Positions 36,718 to 47,416 of a stretch of 64,000 bases of DNA are shown one piece after another (the first letter of the stretch is position 1; each line of letters begins with the position of its first letter). The stretch is from an uncultured Alphaproteobacteria bacterium. Lineage in GTDB: Bacteria > Pseudomonadota > Alphaproteobacteria > UBA11222. The translations under genes were made by a program, and so were the position numbers. The notes under the pieces are model-generated. The model worked only from the letters and a program-made list of their open reading frames with translations, was not told the DNA's origin and made no database searches. The stretch is from positions 124,001 to 188,000 of the forward strand of contig CAMYID010000013.1 in assembly GCA_947258435.1 (NCBI GenBank), in the 5' to 3' direction.

Positions 36718-38643
36718 ATGCGCTTTTCACCTGCCTTTCTGGATGAATTGAAGTCGCGGCTGCGCGTATCGGATGTTGTCGGGCGCCGGGTAAAGCTGCA
36801 AAAGCGCGGCCGTGAATATGTCGGCCTCAGCCCGTTCAAAAGCGAAAAGACCCCCTCCTTCACTGTCAATGACGACAAGGGCTTTTATCACTGCTTTTCA
36901 AGTGGCGAGCATGGGGATGTCATCAGCTTCCTTATGGATGTGGAGGGGCTGTCTTTTACCGAGGCGATTGAGAAACTGGCCGGTGAAGCGGGGATGGAGC
37001 TGCCGAAACCGGATCGGTTCGATCAGGCGAAGGAAGAAAAAAGAAACAGCCTTTACGATGTCGTTCAGGCAGCGGCGGATTGGTTTGCGGCGCAACTGCG
37101 CAATAGTGCGGCGGCGGAACAGGCGCGGGACTATCTGCTGCGGCGCGGGCTTGATGCAGCGGCGATCGACGCGTTCGGCCTTGGTTTTGCGCCGGGCGAG
37201 CGGGCGGCATTGAAAACCGCCCTGATGCAGCAGGGATTTGAGGAAAAGATGCTGGTAGAGGCCGGCCTGGTCATCCGGCCTGACGATGGCCGGCCCGGCT
37301 ATGACAGGTTTCGCAATCGCATCATCTTCCCGATCACCGATATGCGCGGGCGGGTGATTGCATTTGGCGGACGGGCCCTTGATGCGGATGCGCAGGCCAA
37401 ATATCTCAATTCGCCCGAAACGCCGCTGTTCCACAAGGGGTCGGTGCTGTTCAACTTCCCCCGGGCGCGCGAAGCCGCGCGCAAATTCGCGCCGGTTATC
37501 GTTGTAGAAGGCTATATGGATGTCATTGCGCTGCATCAGGCGGGCTTTGAGGGGGCTGTCGCTCCACTCGGCACGGCTATGACGGAGGCACAGCTTGGCC
37601 TGCTATGGCGGGTAAGCGCTGAACCTGTTCTTGCATTTGACGGGGATGAAGCAGGAAGCCGCGCCGCCATGCGGGTTGTCGATCGGGCATTGCCAATTCT
37701 GAAACCGGGGAAATCGGTGCGTTTTTGTTTTCTGCCCGATGGCCTTGACCCTGATGATTTTATCCGCGACCGCGGTGCGGTGGGGTTTCGCGATCTGCTG
37801 AACCGCTCGCAGGGACTTGCCGACCTGCTGTGGCAGAAGGAGATTATCGGCCGCAGACTATCGACGCCGGAACAGAAGGCGGCTCTCGCGCAGCAATTCG
37901 AAACCGCTATTGAGCAGATCGAGGATAAGGTCGTTCGAGATTATTATCGTTTCGATTTCAAGGTGCGGCTGAGCGAATTTTTCTGGCGGACCGCGCGCCG
38001 CAAGGACAGCGCGTCGCCGCCGATTGCCACGACAGCGGGCAGTGAAGAGCTTGATGATCTGAATTATGAGCGCATGGTGCTGGGCCTGCTTGTCGAATAT
38101 CCCGATCTTGGCAATGCGCATATCGAGACGATAGAGCCTGACTGGTTTTCAAGCGACTGGCACGCGGAATTCTGCAATGCGTTGCATACGATCTATCTGG
38201 CGGGGGAAGTGGCCGACGTCATCGACATTTACGATAGGCTGCCGCCACGTTTCTACATGCTGCTCAATCAGGTGCATGGCGAGGAACGCGGTGGCGATGC
38301 GCCGGCCGCGCGGCGTGCCCGTGGCCATCGTCTGCATGCCCGTTTCCCGATGGTCGTGCAGCGTCCGCCCCATGCGGTGATTGAACGCTGCTTCCTGCAT
38401 TTCATGAATGGATTGCATATCAGAACATTGGAGAAGGAAAAAAATCAGACGCTGATACAGGCCGGAGACTGTCTGGCGCAGCCCGACAGACAGGAAGAAG
38501 CTGAAAAGCTGTATGCCCATGCAACAGAGCTGGAGCAGCTGCTTCTGGGGGAGCGTAAGAAATACACGGATGAAGAAATCAATATTCTTTACCTGATAGA
38601 AGAGTTTTCGCCGCACATTAAGGGCAGGCAGGCATCTTCATAA
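36718..38643 (+). CDS. dnaG: DNA primase
   Basis: A 641-residue primase that makes RNA primers at the replication fork. The N-terminal zinc-finger region (residues ~30-65) reads GLSPFKSEKTPSFTVNDDKGFYHCFSSGEHGD: two or three of the usual Cys/His ligands of the CHC2 motif are replaced, a change I associate with Alphaproteobacteria. The catalytic TOPRIM domain has VIVVEGYMDVIALHQAG with the metal-binding glutamate and LAFDGDEAGSRAAMR. The C-terminal helicase-binding region is less conserved. Its neighbours are yqeY upstream and rpoD downstream. Confidence 0.95.
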   Translation: MRFSPAFLDELKSRLRVSDVVGRRVKLQKRGREYVGLSPFKSEKTPSFTVNDDKGFYHCFSSGEHGDVISFLMDVEGLSFTEAIEKLAGEAGMELPKPDRFDQAKEEKRNSLYDVVQAAADWFAAQLRNSAAAEQARDYLLRRGLDAAAIDAFGLGFAPGERAALKTALMQQGFEEKMLVEAGLVIRPDDGRPGYDRFRNRIIFPITDMRGRVIAFGGRALDADAQAKYLNSPETPLFHKGSVLFNFPRAREAARKFAPVIVVEGYMDVIALHQAGFEGAVAPLGTAMTEAQLGLLWRVSAEPVLAFDGDEAGSRAAMRVVDRALPILKPGKSVRFCFLPDGLDPDDFIRDRGAVGFRDLLNRSQGLADLLWQKEIIGRRLSTPEQKAALAQQFETAIEQIEDKVVRDYYRFDFKVRLSEFFWRTARRKDSASPPIATTAGSEELDDLNYERMVLGLLVEYPDLGNAHIETIEPDWFSSDWHAEFCNALHTIYLAGEVADVIDIYDRLPPRFYMLLNQVHGEERGGDAPAARRARGHRLHARFPMVVQRPPHAVIERCFLHFMNGLHIRTLEKEKNQTLIQAGDCLAQPDRQEEAEKLYAHATELEQLLLGERKKYTDEEINILYLIEEFSPHIKGRQASS

Positions 38644-39136
38644 ACCGGGGCGGCGCATCGAAAATCCGCTAGCGGGGTGATTCGCGGGACTTGACACTGG
38701 TGGACCCGCGATCTTAGAGGTTACTGCTTGCCCATAGTCACTTGACTTCCCCGTGTGCGATCACCAATTCGACGTGTGGGGAAAAGGGGTATTACGGGCA
38801 ACTGAAGCAGGGGCAGTTGAATTGCGGAACCGGTGTCGACTGTGGGTCGCGGCTGACGTGATGCGGTGATGTTGATATTGCGCCCGTATCTGGCAGAAGC
38901 GCAGGGCCCGGTGGCCTGTATTCCGGAAGTTCAGGCCGCGCGATGACGGTGGTTCGGAGTTCAGAGGATCCTCTCAAGGGGTTGGGATCTGACATACATT
39001 TGGTTCGCTGCATCGCGCATGTACGGCAAGCTATCGGGTGGCGGCCGGCAGAATTAGCGGTGGCATGAAAAGTTGAAGCATTTACCGGTACGGTTTTTCA
39101 CCGTTATCGGAAACGTATTCGGGAGATATCGGGCAA
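38644..39136. other. Long non-coding interval dnaG / rpoD
   Basis: These 493 bases are the largest gap in the window. No convincing open frame is seen; the frames that do occur lack ribosome sites and known motifs. There is a candidate promoter at 38691-38719 and an inverted repeat TTCCCC/GGGGAA at 38746-38784 with a long loop. It is probably the regulatory leader of rpoD. Confidence 0.5.
38691..38719 (+). promoter_or_regulatory. Candidate promoter for rpoD
   Basis: CTTGACA (TTGACA at 38691-38696) is a perfect -35 box. A weak TTAGAG follows after 17 bases. A CTTG start with a CTTA downstream also recalls an RpoH-type (heat-shock) promoter, common ahead of rpoD, but the match is partial. Confidence 0.3.
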
Positions 39137-41161
39137 ATGGCATCAAAGTCTGTTCAGGCAAAGAAGAAAAAGGAAAAAGCGGAAGTGGCGGCTCAGGACG
39201 CGCCGCTGCTCGATTTGTCTGATCAGGCTGTAAAGCAGATGATTAAGAATGCCAAGAAGCGCGGCTATGTCACCTATGAAGAGGTCAATCAGGTGCTGCC
39301 GTCCGAGGAAGTTTCGCCGGAGCAGATCGAAGACACCATGGCGATGTTGTCTGAAATGGGCATCAATGTGGTCGATTCCGAAGACGGTGAAGAAAGCACC
39401 GACAACAAGGAGCTTGTTGCAACCGCTGCCAACGGTAATGCCGTTGCCAAGAAGGAAGGCAAATCTTCCGAGCTTGAACGGACAGATGATCCGGTGCGGA
39501 TGTATCTGCGTGAAATGGGCAGTGTCGAGCTGCTCTCCCGCGAGGGCGAAATCGCCATCGCCAAACGCATCGAGGCCGGTCGGGAGACAATGATCGCAGG
39601 GCTTTGTGAAAGCCCTGTTACCTTTCAGGCCATCATCGTCTGGCGTGAAGAGCTGAATGAAGAGCGGGTCCTGCTGCGCGATATCATTGATCTTGATGCG
39701 ACGCTTGGCAAAGGACCGGGCCAGCCCGGCAATGAAGCCGCCAATGTTCAAAATAACGCAACCCCTGGTGGCGCGGCAAAGGCGGAAACACCTGTAGCAG
39801 AAGCACCGGTAAAAGAGGAAAACAGCGCGGAAGGCGCAGCGTCTGAATCCGGCGCGTCCGATGATGACGATGAGGATGATGACGCCGACAACAATATGTC
39901 GCTGGCGGCGATGGAAGCATTGCTGCGTCCGCAGGTGCTTGAGATTTTTGACAAAATTGCCGCCAATTACAAGAAGCTGCACAAGCTTGAAGAAGCCCGC
40001 ATCGAAGGTAAGGTCAGCAATGATCCGCTAAGCACACAGCAGGAAAAACGTTATCTGAAGCTGCGCGATGATACCGTTACCCTGGTTAAGAGCCTGCATC
40101 TGAACAATAACCGGATCGAAGCGCTGGTTGATCTTATGTATTCGATTAACAAGCGTCTGATCGGGTTCGAGGGGCGTTTGCTGCGTCTTGCGGATTATCA
40201 TGGTGTGGACCGGGCGGAATTTCTTGATCAGTATCGCGGTCACGAGCTTGATGCGAACTGGACCCGCCGTGTCAGCCGTCTGAAAAGCAAAGGCTGGTCG
40301 GAATTCACCAAGAAAGAACGGGCGCAGATTAAGGAAATTCGCGAGGAAATTGCACAGATCAGCCAGGAAACCGGTCTGGAAATCAGCGAATTCCGCCGTA
40401 TCGTTCACACCGTGCAGAAGGGTGAGAAAGAAGCCCGCCTGGCAAAGAAGGAAATGGTCGAGGCGAATTTGCGTCTCGTGATCTCCATTGCCAAGAAATA
40501 CACCAATCGCGGTTTGCAGTTCCTCGATCTTATTCAGGAAGGCAATATCGGCCTGATGAAAGCGGTCGATAAATTCGAGTATCGCCGTGGTTACAAATTC
40601 TCGACCTATGCGACATGGTGGATCCGGCAGGCGATTACCCGCTCGATCGCCGATCAGGCGCGCACGATCCGAATTCCTGTGCATATGATCGAAACGATCA
40701 ACAAGCTGGTGCGCACATCGCGTCAGATGCTGCATGAAATCGGTCGCGAACCGACCCCGGAAGAACTTTCCGAAAAACTCTCCATGCCGCTTGAGAAGGT
40801 ACGTAAGGTTCTCAAGATCGCAAAAGAGCCTGTCAGCCTTGAAACACCCATCGGTGATGAAGAAGACAGCCATCTTGGCGACTTCATCGAGGACAAGAAT
40901 GCCGTTCTGCCGATTGATGCGGCTATTCAGTCGAATCTGCGTGAGACGACAACCCGGGTTCTGGCCTCTCTCACCCCGCGTGAGGAGCGTGTTCTGCGTA
41001 TGCGGTTCGGCATTGGTATGAATACAGACCATACGCTGGAAGAAGTCGGGCAGCAATTTTCCGTCACCCGCGAGCGTATTCGCCAGATCGAGGCGAAAGC
41101 CCTGCGCAAGCTCAAGCATCCCAGCCGTTCACGTAAACTGCGCAGCTTCCTCGACAACTGA
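39137..41161 (+). CDS. rpoD: RNA polymerase primary sigma factor RpoD
   Basis: A 674-residue sigma-70 of group 1. Region 1.1 ([24 protein letters not shown]) is present, as is 1.2 ([30 protein letters not shown]). The long non-conserved insert carries an acidic low-complexity block ([12 protein letters not shown]) and an Ala/Glu/Pro-rich stretch. Region 2 reads [59 protein letters not shown], region 3 [22 protein letters not shown], and region 4 [36 protein letters not shown]. It follows dnaG, as in the classic rpsU-dnaG-rpoD block, without rpsU here. Confidence 0.98.
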   Translation: MASKSVQAKKKKEKAEVAAQDAPLLDLSDQAVKQMIKNAKKRGYVTYEEVNQVLPSEEVSPEQIEDTMAMLSEMGINVVDSEDGEESTDNKELVATAANGNAVAKKEGKSSELERTDDPVRMYLREMGSVELLSREGEIAIAKRIEAGRETMIAGLCESPVTFQAIIVWREELNEERVLLRDIIDLDATLGKGPGQPGNEAANVQNNATPGGAAKAETPVAEAPVKEENSAEGAASESGASDDDDEDDDADNNMSLAAMEALLRPQVLEIFDKIAANYKKLHKLEEARIEGKVSNDPLSTQQEKRYLKLRDDTVTLVKSLHLNNNRIEALVDLMYSINKRLIGFEGRLLRLADYHGVDRAEFLDQYRGHELDANWTRRVSRLKSKGWSEFTKKERAQIKEIREEIAQISQETGLEISEFRRIVHTVQKGEKEARLAKKEMVEANLRLVISIAKKYTNRGLQFLDLIQEGNIGLMKAVDKFEYRRGYKFSTYATWWIRQAITRSIADQARTIRIPVHMIETINKLVRTSRQMLHEIGREPTPEELSEKLSMPLEKVRKVLKIAKEPVSLETPIGDEEDSHLGDFIEDKNAVLPIDAAIQSNLRETTTRVLASLTPREERVLRMRFGIGMNTDHTLEEVGQQFSVTRERIRQIEAKALRKLKHPSRSRKLRSFLDN

Positions 41162-41303
41162 GCGGCGCCGTTTGTCCCGTTCGCACCCACCCCCGTTAAC
41201 ATCTTTGTAAACCCCGTTTGACTAACCTGCCGGCATGTTGTGCCGGCTGGCAGGGCCGCCACAGTTGGGCAAGTTGTTGTGTTGCGTAACGTGGAGACGG
41301 GGT

Positions 41304-43364
41304 ATGTGGGGATTTCTTGACAATCTGAAGATTCAGACGCGAATTTACCTGGTTGCATTGCTGCCGCTATTGGGCCTTGCAATGTTTTCCGGCATTGTAG
41401 TTTATAATCAATATGACACGCGCGCCAGAATATCGCGGTTTCAGGAGGTTGCGCCCGCGATCCCCGAAATTTCCGGTCTGGTACACGAACTGCAGAAAGA
41501 GCGCGGCAATTCCGCAGGTTTTATTGGCGCACGCGGCAACGGGCAGTTTGGCGATATGCTGGCAGCGCAGCGGCAGGCGACAGACACCGCGCTATCGCGT
41601 TTCAGCACACATATCGCGCATCTACAGATCGCCGATGGTGGCGAAAAATTCGTCGATTATGTCGGCCAGTCGCAGGCAATGCTTGCCAAATTAACCGATC
41701 GCCGCGGTCAGGTTGATGAGCTTGGCATTTCGGTCGGCGAGATGGCACGTTTCTATACAGCCACCATTGCGCGGTTATTGGACAGTATTGCCGCGACCAC
41801 CGCGTTTAATTCCGATCCCGCCATGGTCAAGATGATCGACGGCTATATTGCCTTCCTGCAAGCCAAGGAGCGTGCAGGGCTTGAGCGCGCAATGGGATCC
41901 AATGGTTTTGGCAGCGGAGCTTTTGCGCCGGCAGTTCATCGCCGTTTTATCTCCCTGATTGCCGAGCAGGAGGCGTTTTTGTCCGTGTTCCGCGCGAATG
42001 CAACGGCGGCGCAGCTTGCCCATTACAAGCAGATTGTCACCGGGCCGGATGTGGCGGCTGTTGTACAGATGCGTCAGCGTGCGATCGACAGCAAATATGG
42101 TGGCGATACGGGTGCGATAACCGGGCCGCAATGGTTTGAAACAATTACGGCCAAGATCAATTTGCTGAAGCAGGTTGAAGATCGGCTTGCGGAAGATATT
42201 CTGTCGACTTCCGAAGCGACCGGGCGTGCAAACACGCGGTTTCTGGCGATGACGGCGGGCTTCATCGTGCTTCTGCTCAGCATGATCTTTGTTGCATGCC
42301 GTATGATGGGCGCAAGGCTGACTGAACCGCTTGCCATCTTGCGGCAGAATATGCGTGCGCTCGCCGATGGCGATAATAGCGTGGATGTTGCGGGCGCCGA
42401 CCGGCGTGATGAAATCGGCGAGATGGCGCGTTCTGTCGTCATTTTTCAGGAAGCTGCAATCGAGAATGAACAGCTTGCGGCTGCCCGCGCGAAAGAGCAG
42501 GAAATCAGGAATCAGCGTACTGAACGGATTGCAACGCTTTGCAGCACGTTTGAGCGGAACGCGGAAGAAAGTCTTGGTTCCTTCGTCCATGCGTCATCAG
42601 AACTACGGACAAGCGCGGACAGGATGCGTGTTTCCGCCGACCGCAGTCAGGGTAAGTCGGCGGCGGTTGCATCCGCGGCGCAGCAGGCCTCTTCCAATGT
42701 GCAGTCTGTCGCGCAGGCATCGGAGGATCTGGCCCGCTCTATAGGCGCGGTTGGTCATCACGTCGATCAGTCGACGGAGATTTCTGGCAGCGCGATCACC
42801 CAGGCCAAGCGGGCAAGCGACACGATCACCAAACTGTCCGATGCGGCGCAGAAAATCGGTGCTGTTCTTGCGCTTATCCAGGACATTGCGGAGCAGACAA
42901 ACCTGCTTGCGCTGAACGCGACGATTGAGGCGGCGCGTGCGGGCGAAGCGGGTAAGGGGTTTGCCGTGGTTGCGACAGAAGTCAAAAATCTGGCGACCCA
43001 GACAGCGAATGCGACCGAGGAAATTTCGCATCAGATGGACAGCATGCAGTCGGTGACCGCAGAAACCGTCACGGTGATCAGTGCGATACATGAAACCATC
43101 GATCAGGTGGGTGAAAACGCGCAGTCAATTGCGGATGCGGTCAGCATGCAACGAAGCTCGACACTTGAAATCTCCGAAAATGCGCGACAGGTGGCTGCCG
43201 GTACCAGCCAGGTAACGGAAAATATTTCCGATGTCAGCGAAGCCGTGCTTGAAACAGGCGCGGTTGCCGAGCAGGTGTTCGGCGCGGCCGATGAACTGAG
43301 CAGCCAGTCCGAAAAGCTGCGTGCCGAGGTGGCAAGTTTCCTGCGCGATCTGAAAGCGGCTTGA
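41304..43364 (+). CDS. Methyl-accepting chemotaxis protein with NIT sensor
   Basis: A 686-residue transmembrane receptor. Order: N-terminal TM1 ([20 protein letters not shown]), a nitrate/nitrite-sensing (NIT) domain with [17 protein letters not shown] and [13 protein letters not shown]2 ([17 protein letters not shown]), a HAMP segment ([19 protein letters not shown]), and the cytoplasmic signalling hairpin with [32 protein letters not shown]. No CheR-docking pentapeptide ends the protein. The NIT domain suggests nitrate, nitrite or related ligands, but this is family inference. The ATG at 41304 has GGAGACGGGG upstream. No che operon is adjacent. Confidence 0.88.
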   Translation: MWGFLDNLKIQTRIYLVALLPLLGLAMFSGIVVYNQYDTRARISRFQEVAPAIPEISGLVHELQKERGNSAGFIGARGNGQFGDMLAAQRQATDTALSRFSTHIAHLQIADGGEKFVDYVGQSQAMLAKLTDRRGQVDELGISVGEMARFYTATIARLLDSIAATTAFNSDPAMVKMIDGYIAFLQAKERAGLERAMGSNGFGSGAFAPAVHRRFISLIAEQEAFLSVFRANATAAQLAHYKQIVTGPDVAAVVQMRQRAIDSKYGGDTGAITGPQWFETITAKINLLKQVEDRLAEDILSTSEATGRANTRFLAMTAGFIVLLLSMIFVACRMMGARLTEPLAILRQNMRALADGDNSVDVAGADRRDEIGEMARSVVIFQEAAIENEQLAAARAKEQEIRNQRTERIATLCSTFERNAEESLGSFVHASSELRTSADRMRVSADRSQGKSAAVASAAQQASSNVQSVAQASEDLARSIGAVGHHVDQSTEISGSAITQAKRASDTITKLSDAAQKIGAVLALIQDIAEQTNLLALNATIEAARAGEAGKGFAVVATEVKNLATQTANATEEISHQMDSMQSVTAETVTVISAIHETIDQVGENAQSIADAVSMQRSSTLEISENARQVAAGTSQVTENISDVSEAVLETGAVAEQVFGAADELSSQSEKLRAEVASFLRDLKAA

Positions 43365-43432
43365 CGGGGTTGCTTCCGGCCAGCGGCATTGCGATGCTGC
43401 TCCTTTCGTTGAATGGCAGATGAAAGATCGCG

Positions 43433-43891
43433 GTGGAAATCTATATTGACGGTGATGCCTGTCCGGTGAAGGACGAAGTGTTTCGGGTGGCGGGCCGGCA
43501 TGGCCTGAAAACCTATCTGGTCAGCAATCAATGGCTGCGCGGTATGGCCTCGCCCCTGATCGAACGGGTGGTGGTTGCCGAAGGGGCCGATGCCGCCGAT
43601 GACTGGATTGCCACCCATATCGGGGCGGGCGATATTTGTATCACCGCCGATATTCCGCTTGCCTCACGTTGCATTGACCAGGCGGTGGCAGTACTTGGAC
43701 CGAATGGCAAACCCTTTACCGAATCCGGAATCGGCATGGCGCTTGCCACCCGCGATCTGATGGCGGATCTGCGCGAACGCGGTGAAGTCAGCTCCTCTGC
43801 GCCGGCATTTACCAGGCAGGACAGATCCCGTTTCCTGCAGGCGCTGGAGCAGATGATACAGGTGCAAAAGCGTCGTGCGGCGGCAGGATAG
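43433..43891 (+). CDS. YaiI/YqxD family (DUF188) protein
   Basis: A 152-residue protein with the family signature IYIDGDACPVKDEVFRVAGRHG, the NYN/PIN-like IERVVVAEGADAADDWIATHIGAGDICITADIPLASRC and NGKPFTESGIGMALATRDLMADLR. The conserved Asp residues resemble a metal-dependent nuclease site, but no activity is established. The start is GTG at 43433, the only good choice for the VEIYIDGDACP opening. The stop is immediately followed by the ATG of the flavodoxin-like gene. Confidence 0.9.
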   Translation: MEIYIDGDACPVKDEVFRVAGRHGLKTYLVSNQWLRGMASPLIERVVVAEGADAADDWIATHIGAGDICITADIPLASRCIDQAVAVLGPNGKPFTESGIGMALATRDLMADLRERGEVSSSAPAFTRQDRSRFLQALEQMIQVQKRRAAAG

Positions 43892-44365
43892 ATGGGAGAT
43901 ATACCGAAACAGCTCCTGATTGTGGCGCATGCCCCGTCCGAGAATACGCGCCGGCTGCGCGATGCGGTGGCTGCAGGCGCGCGGCATCCCGATATTTCAG
44001 GGGTCGCTGTGAGTGTGCAATCCCCCTTTGATACGGAGCCTGAGCATGTGCTGGCCGCCGACGGCATCATATTGGGGACAACCGAGAATCTGGGCTATAT
44101 GAGCGGCGCGCTGAAAGATTTCTTCGACAGGATTTACTATCCGTGTCTGGAGGAAAAGCAGGGATTGGCCTACGCGCTTTATATTCGTGCCGGGCATGAT
44201 GGCACGGGCACCCGGCGCGGGGTTGAGACAATCGTCACGGGGCTGCGCTGGCGTGCGGTGCAGGAACCGCTCATTTGCCGGGGCGATTTCCAGGAACAGT
44301 TTGCCGAAGATTGCGAAACGCTGGGCATGGCGATGGCAGCCGGGCTTGAGGCCGGCATCTTCTGA
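43892..44365 (+). CDS. Flavodoxin-like NADPH-dependent FMN reductase family protein
   Basis: A 157-residue protein with the flavodoxin fold: a phosphate-binding loop IVAHAPSENTRRLRDAV, an acidic-aromatic loop TTENLGYMSGALKDFFDRIYYP that normally stacks on the flavin ring, and a C-terminal strand with GLRWRAVQEPLICRGDF. The small size suggests an FMN-binding electron carrier or a related oxidoreductase; substrate is unknown. It abuts the DUF188 gene with no gap, so both belong to one transcript. A weak hairpin follows at about 44397-44409. Confidence 0.8.
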   Translation: MGDIPKQLLIVAHAPSENTRRLRDAVAAGARHPDISGVAVSVQSPFDTEPEHVLAADGIILGTTENLGYMSGALKDFFDRIYYPCLEEKQGLAYALYIRAGHDGTGTRRGVETIVTGLRWRAVQEPLICRGDFQEQFAEDCETLGMAMAAGLEAGIF

Positions 44366-44465
44366 ATCCACGCCATTTCCGGGGATATGCCATCGCCCCG
44401 TTTTACGGGTTTGGAAAATGCGATAGCATAGGGGCTGTATCAAAAAATTCCGGCAGGAGAGAATA

Positions 44466-45671
44466 ATGAGTACAGGGCAGGGTAGCGATCCGATTGTCAT
44501 CGTCGGGGCAGCGCGCACACCGATGGGCGGATTTCAGGGCGAATTGGCGGGAATGACCGCCCCGGAACTGGGCAGTGCGGCAATTGGTGCGGCCCTGAAC
44601 CGTGCCGGTGTACCGACGACCGATGTTGACGAGGTGCTGATGGGCTGCGTTCTGCCGCACGGGCTGAAACAGGCGCCCGCCCGCCAGGCGGCGATCGGTG
44701 CGGGGCTGCCGACCTCGGTCCCCTGTACAACGGTGAACAAGATGTGTGGCTCGGGTATGAAAACCGTCATGCAGGGCTATGACGCGCTGGCGGCGGGAAC
44801 CCTTGGTGAAGACGGGATCGTTGTCGCAGGCGGTATGGAAAGCATGACCAACACCCCCTATGTGCTGCCACGGGTGCGCGACGGTTTGCGTATGGGGCAT
44901 GGCGATGTGAAGGACGCCATGTTCCTCGACGGGCTTGAGAATGCTTATGACGGGCGGTTGATGGGGTCGTTTGCCGAAGATACCGCGCGCAAACTGCAAT
45001 TCACACGCGAGGCGCAGGACGCCTATGCCATTGAATCGCTGCGCCGCGCCAATCAGGCAATCGCCGATGGCAGCTTCGAGGAGGAAGTCGTTCCCGTCAC
45101 CGTGAAGTCGCGTAAAGGGGATACGGTGGTTGCGGTCGATGAGCAGCCGGGTAATGCCGCGCCTGACAAAATTCCGTCGCTGAAACCCGCCTTTGCCCCT
45201 GATGGCAGTGTGACGGCGGCCAATTCGAGCTCGATATCCGATGGCGGGTCGGCGCTTGTTCTGATGAATCAGTCGACCGCTGCGGCGCGCGGGCTGACAC
45301 CGCTTGCCCGGATCGTCGGGCATGCGACCCATGCGCGCGACCCTGAATGGTTCACGACCGCACCGATCGGGGCGATTGAAAGTCTGATGGCGCGCACCGG
45401 CTGGAATCTCGCCGATGTCGATTTATTCGAAATTAACGAGGCATTCGCCGTGGTTACCCTGGCCGCCATGCGCGAACTCGATCTGCCCCATGAAAAGGTG
45501 AATGTCCATGGCGGGGCCTGCGCGCTGGGCCATCCGGTCGGCTCCTCCGGTTCGCGCATCATCGTTACCCTGATTTCTGCGCTGCGCAAATATGGCGGCA
45601 GGAAAGGGGTTGCCGCCTTGTGTATCGGTGGCGGGGAGGCCACTGCTGTCGCGGTTGAGCTGATCGACTGA
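44466..45671 (+). CDS. Acetyl-CoA acetyltransferase (thiolase)
   Basis: A 401-residue thiolase. The active-site cysteine is Cys94 in KMCGSGMKTVM; the second-half motifs are NEAFAVVTLAAMRELD, NVHGGACALGHPVGSSGSR with the catalytic His, and the closing CIGGGEATAVAVEL with the second Cys. It is strongest as a type II (acetoacetyl-CoA) thiolase, and at the head of the leucine-degradation operon it would split acetoacetyl-CoA. CAGGAGAG precedes the start. It is followed after 111 bases by mccB. Confidence 0.9.
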   Translation: MSTGQGSDPIVIVGAARTPMGGFQGELAGMTAPELGSAAIGAALNRAGVPTTDVDEVLMGCVLPHGLKQAPARQAAIGAGLPTSVPCTTVNKMCGSGMKTVMQGYDALAAGTLGEDGIVVAGGMESMTNTPYVLPRVRDGLRMGHGDVKDAMFLDGLENAYDGRLMGSFAEDTARKLQFTREAQDAYAIESLRRANQAIADGSFEEEVVPVTVKSRKGDTVVAVDEQPGNAAPDKIPSLKPAFAPDGSVTAANSSSISDGGSALVLMNQSTAAARGLTPLARIVGHATHARDPEWFTTAPIGAIESLMARTGWNLADVDLFEINEAFAVVTLAAMRELDLPHEKVNVHGGACALGHPVGSSGSRIIVTLISALRKYGGRKGVAALCIGGGEATAVAVELID

Positions 45672-45782
45672 ACCCGTTCACCGGCGGTTTGCCGAATTCC
45701 GGGCTTGGGGCGGCCCGGCGTTCGGCCTATGCTGCCCAAAACGGGTGGAATCACCAGCAGGTAAATTCAGGCGGCGGGGTTT

Positions 45783-47390
45783 ATGGCGGTCCTGGCAACG
45801 GCAGTAAACAGGCGCAGTGATGCGTTTAAGGATAATGCGGCGCATATGGCGGAACTTGTGGCGCAGTTGCGCGCCGATGTTGCGACCGCGAGCCTTGGTG
45901 GCAGTCAGAAATCACGTGAGCGGCATGTTGCGCGCGGCAAGTTGCTACCACGTGAGCGTATCGAAAAGCTGATTGACCCGGGCTCCCCCTTTCTTGAATT
46001 CAGTCAGCTTGCGGCCTGGAATATGTATGACGAGCCGATCCACGCATCAGGCATTCTGACCGGTATCGGCCGGGTATCGGGGCAGGAATGCGTGATTGTC
46101 TGCAATGATGCGACGATCAAGGGCGGCACCTACTATCCGATCACGGTGAAGAAGCATTTGCGCGCGCAGGAAGTGGCGATGGAGAATCATCTGCCATGTA
46201 TCTATCTGGTGGATTCCGGTGGTGCAAATCTGCCCAATCAGGCGGAAATTTTTCCCGACCGTAACCATTTCGGCCAGATTTTCTATAATCAGGCGAATAT
46301 GTCGGCAATGGGCATTCCCCAGATCGCGGCGGTGATGGGTTCCTGCACCGCGGGTGGTGCCTATGTGCCGGCGATGAGCGATGAATCCATCATTGTGCGC
46401 CAGCAGGGGACGATTTTTCTGGGTGGTCCGCCGCTTGTGAAGGCGGCGACCGGCGAAGTTGTCTCGGCGGAGGAGCTGGGCGGTGCGGATGTACACGCGC
46501 GGACAAGCGGTGTGAGCGATCATTATGCGATGGATGACGCGCATGCGCTTGGGATCGTGCGGCGGATTGTCGCCCATCTCAACCGCCCCAAGCGGACCGC
46601 CTTGGCGGTGCAGCCGTCGCGCGCGCCGCTTTACGATCCGGCGGAACTTGGTGGCGTGATCCCGCTCAAAGCCGGTGTTCAATATGATGTGCGGGAAGTA
46701 ATCGCCCGGCTTGTCGACGGCAGCGAATTTGACGAGTTCAAGAAGCTTTATGGGACGACGCTTGTTACAGGCTTTGCTCATATACACGGGTATCCGGTCG
46801 GCATTCTGGCCAATAACGGCATTCTGTTTTCTGAATCCGCGTTAAAGGGCGCGCATTTCATCGAGTTATGCGCGCAGCGAAACATCCCGCTGCTGTTCCT
46901 TCAGAATATTTCGGGCTTCATGGTCGGCGCGAAATATGAGGCGGGCGGCATCGCCAAGGACGGTGCGAAGCTTGTCACCGCGGTGGCGACGGCGGCGGTC
47001 CCCAAATTTACTGTTGTGATCGGCGGTTCCTACGGGGCGGGCAATTACGGCATGTGCGGGCGCGCCTACCGCCCGCGTTTTCTGTTCATGTGGCCCAATG
47101 CACGGATTTCGGTGATGGGCGGGGAACAGGCGGCAAGCGTGCTTGCCACCGTCCGGCGCGACGGGCTGGAGGAGCAGGGGGAAAGCTGGCCCGCGGAAGA
47201 GGAAGAGGCGTTCAAGGCGCCGATCCGCGCGCAATATGACGCGGAAGGCCATCCCTATTACGCGACTGCACGGCTATGGGACGATGGCATCATCGCCCCC
47301 GAGGACACGCGCATGGTGCTGGGGCTGTCCTTGTCGGCGGCGCAGAACGCACCATTGCAAGACACGAAGTTCGGCGTATTCCGGATGTAA
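45783..47390 (+). CDS. mccB: Methylcrotonoyl-CoA carboxylase, carboxyltransferase (beta) subunit
   Basis: A 535-residue carboxyltransferase that moves CO2 from biotin to 3-methylcrotonyl-CoA in leucine breakdown. Characteristic stretches: [78 protein letters not shown] and the C-terminal [34 protein letters not shown]. That last block separates MccB from propionyl-CoA carboxylase beta subunits. It is paired with mccA downstream. The GTG/ATG choice at 45783 follows GGCGGGG, a usable ribosome site. Confidence 0.95.
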   Translation: MAVLATAVNRRSDAFKDNAAHMAELVAQLRADVATASLGGSQKSRERHVARGKLLPRERIEKLIDPGSPFLEFSQLAAWNMYDEPIHASGILTGIGRVSGQECVIVCNDATIKGGTYYPITVKKHLRAQEVAMENHLPCIYLVDSGGANLPNQAEIFPDRNHFGQIFYNQANMSAMGIPQIAAVMGSCTAGGAYVPAMSDESIIVRQQGTIFLGGPPLVKAATGEVVSAEELGGADVHARTSGVSDHYAMDDAHALGIVRRIVAHLNRPKRTALAVQPSRAPLYDPAELGGVIPLKAGVQYDVREVIARLVDGSEFDEFKKLYGTTLVTGFAHIHGYPVGILANNGILFSESALKGAHFIELCAQRNIPLLFLQNISGFMVGAKYEAGGIAKDGAKLVTAVATAAVPKFTVVIGGSYGAGNYGMCGRAYRPRFLFMWPNARISVMGGEQAASVLATVRRDGLEEQGESWPAEEEEAFKAPIRAQYDAEGHPYYATARLWDDGIIAPEDTRMVLGLSLSAAQNAPLQDTKFGVFRM

Positions 47391-47416
47391 TTTCATGCGT
47401 TGAGGGAGAAAAGCAG

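Noticed and set aside
40028-41119. 363-codon open frame antisense to rpoD
   Set aside because: It is fully covered by the unmistakable rpoD gene and has no family similarity.
44396-44412. Terminator after the flavodoxin-like gene
   Set aside because: CCCGT-TTT-ACGGG has only a five-base stem and three following T, too weak to claim.
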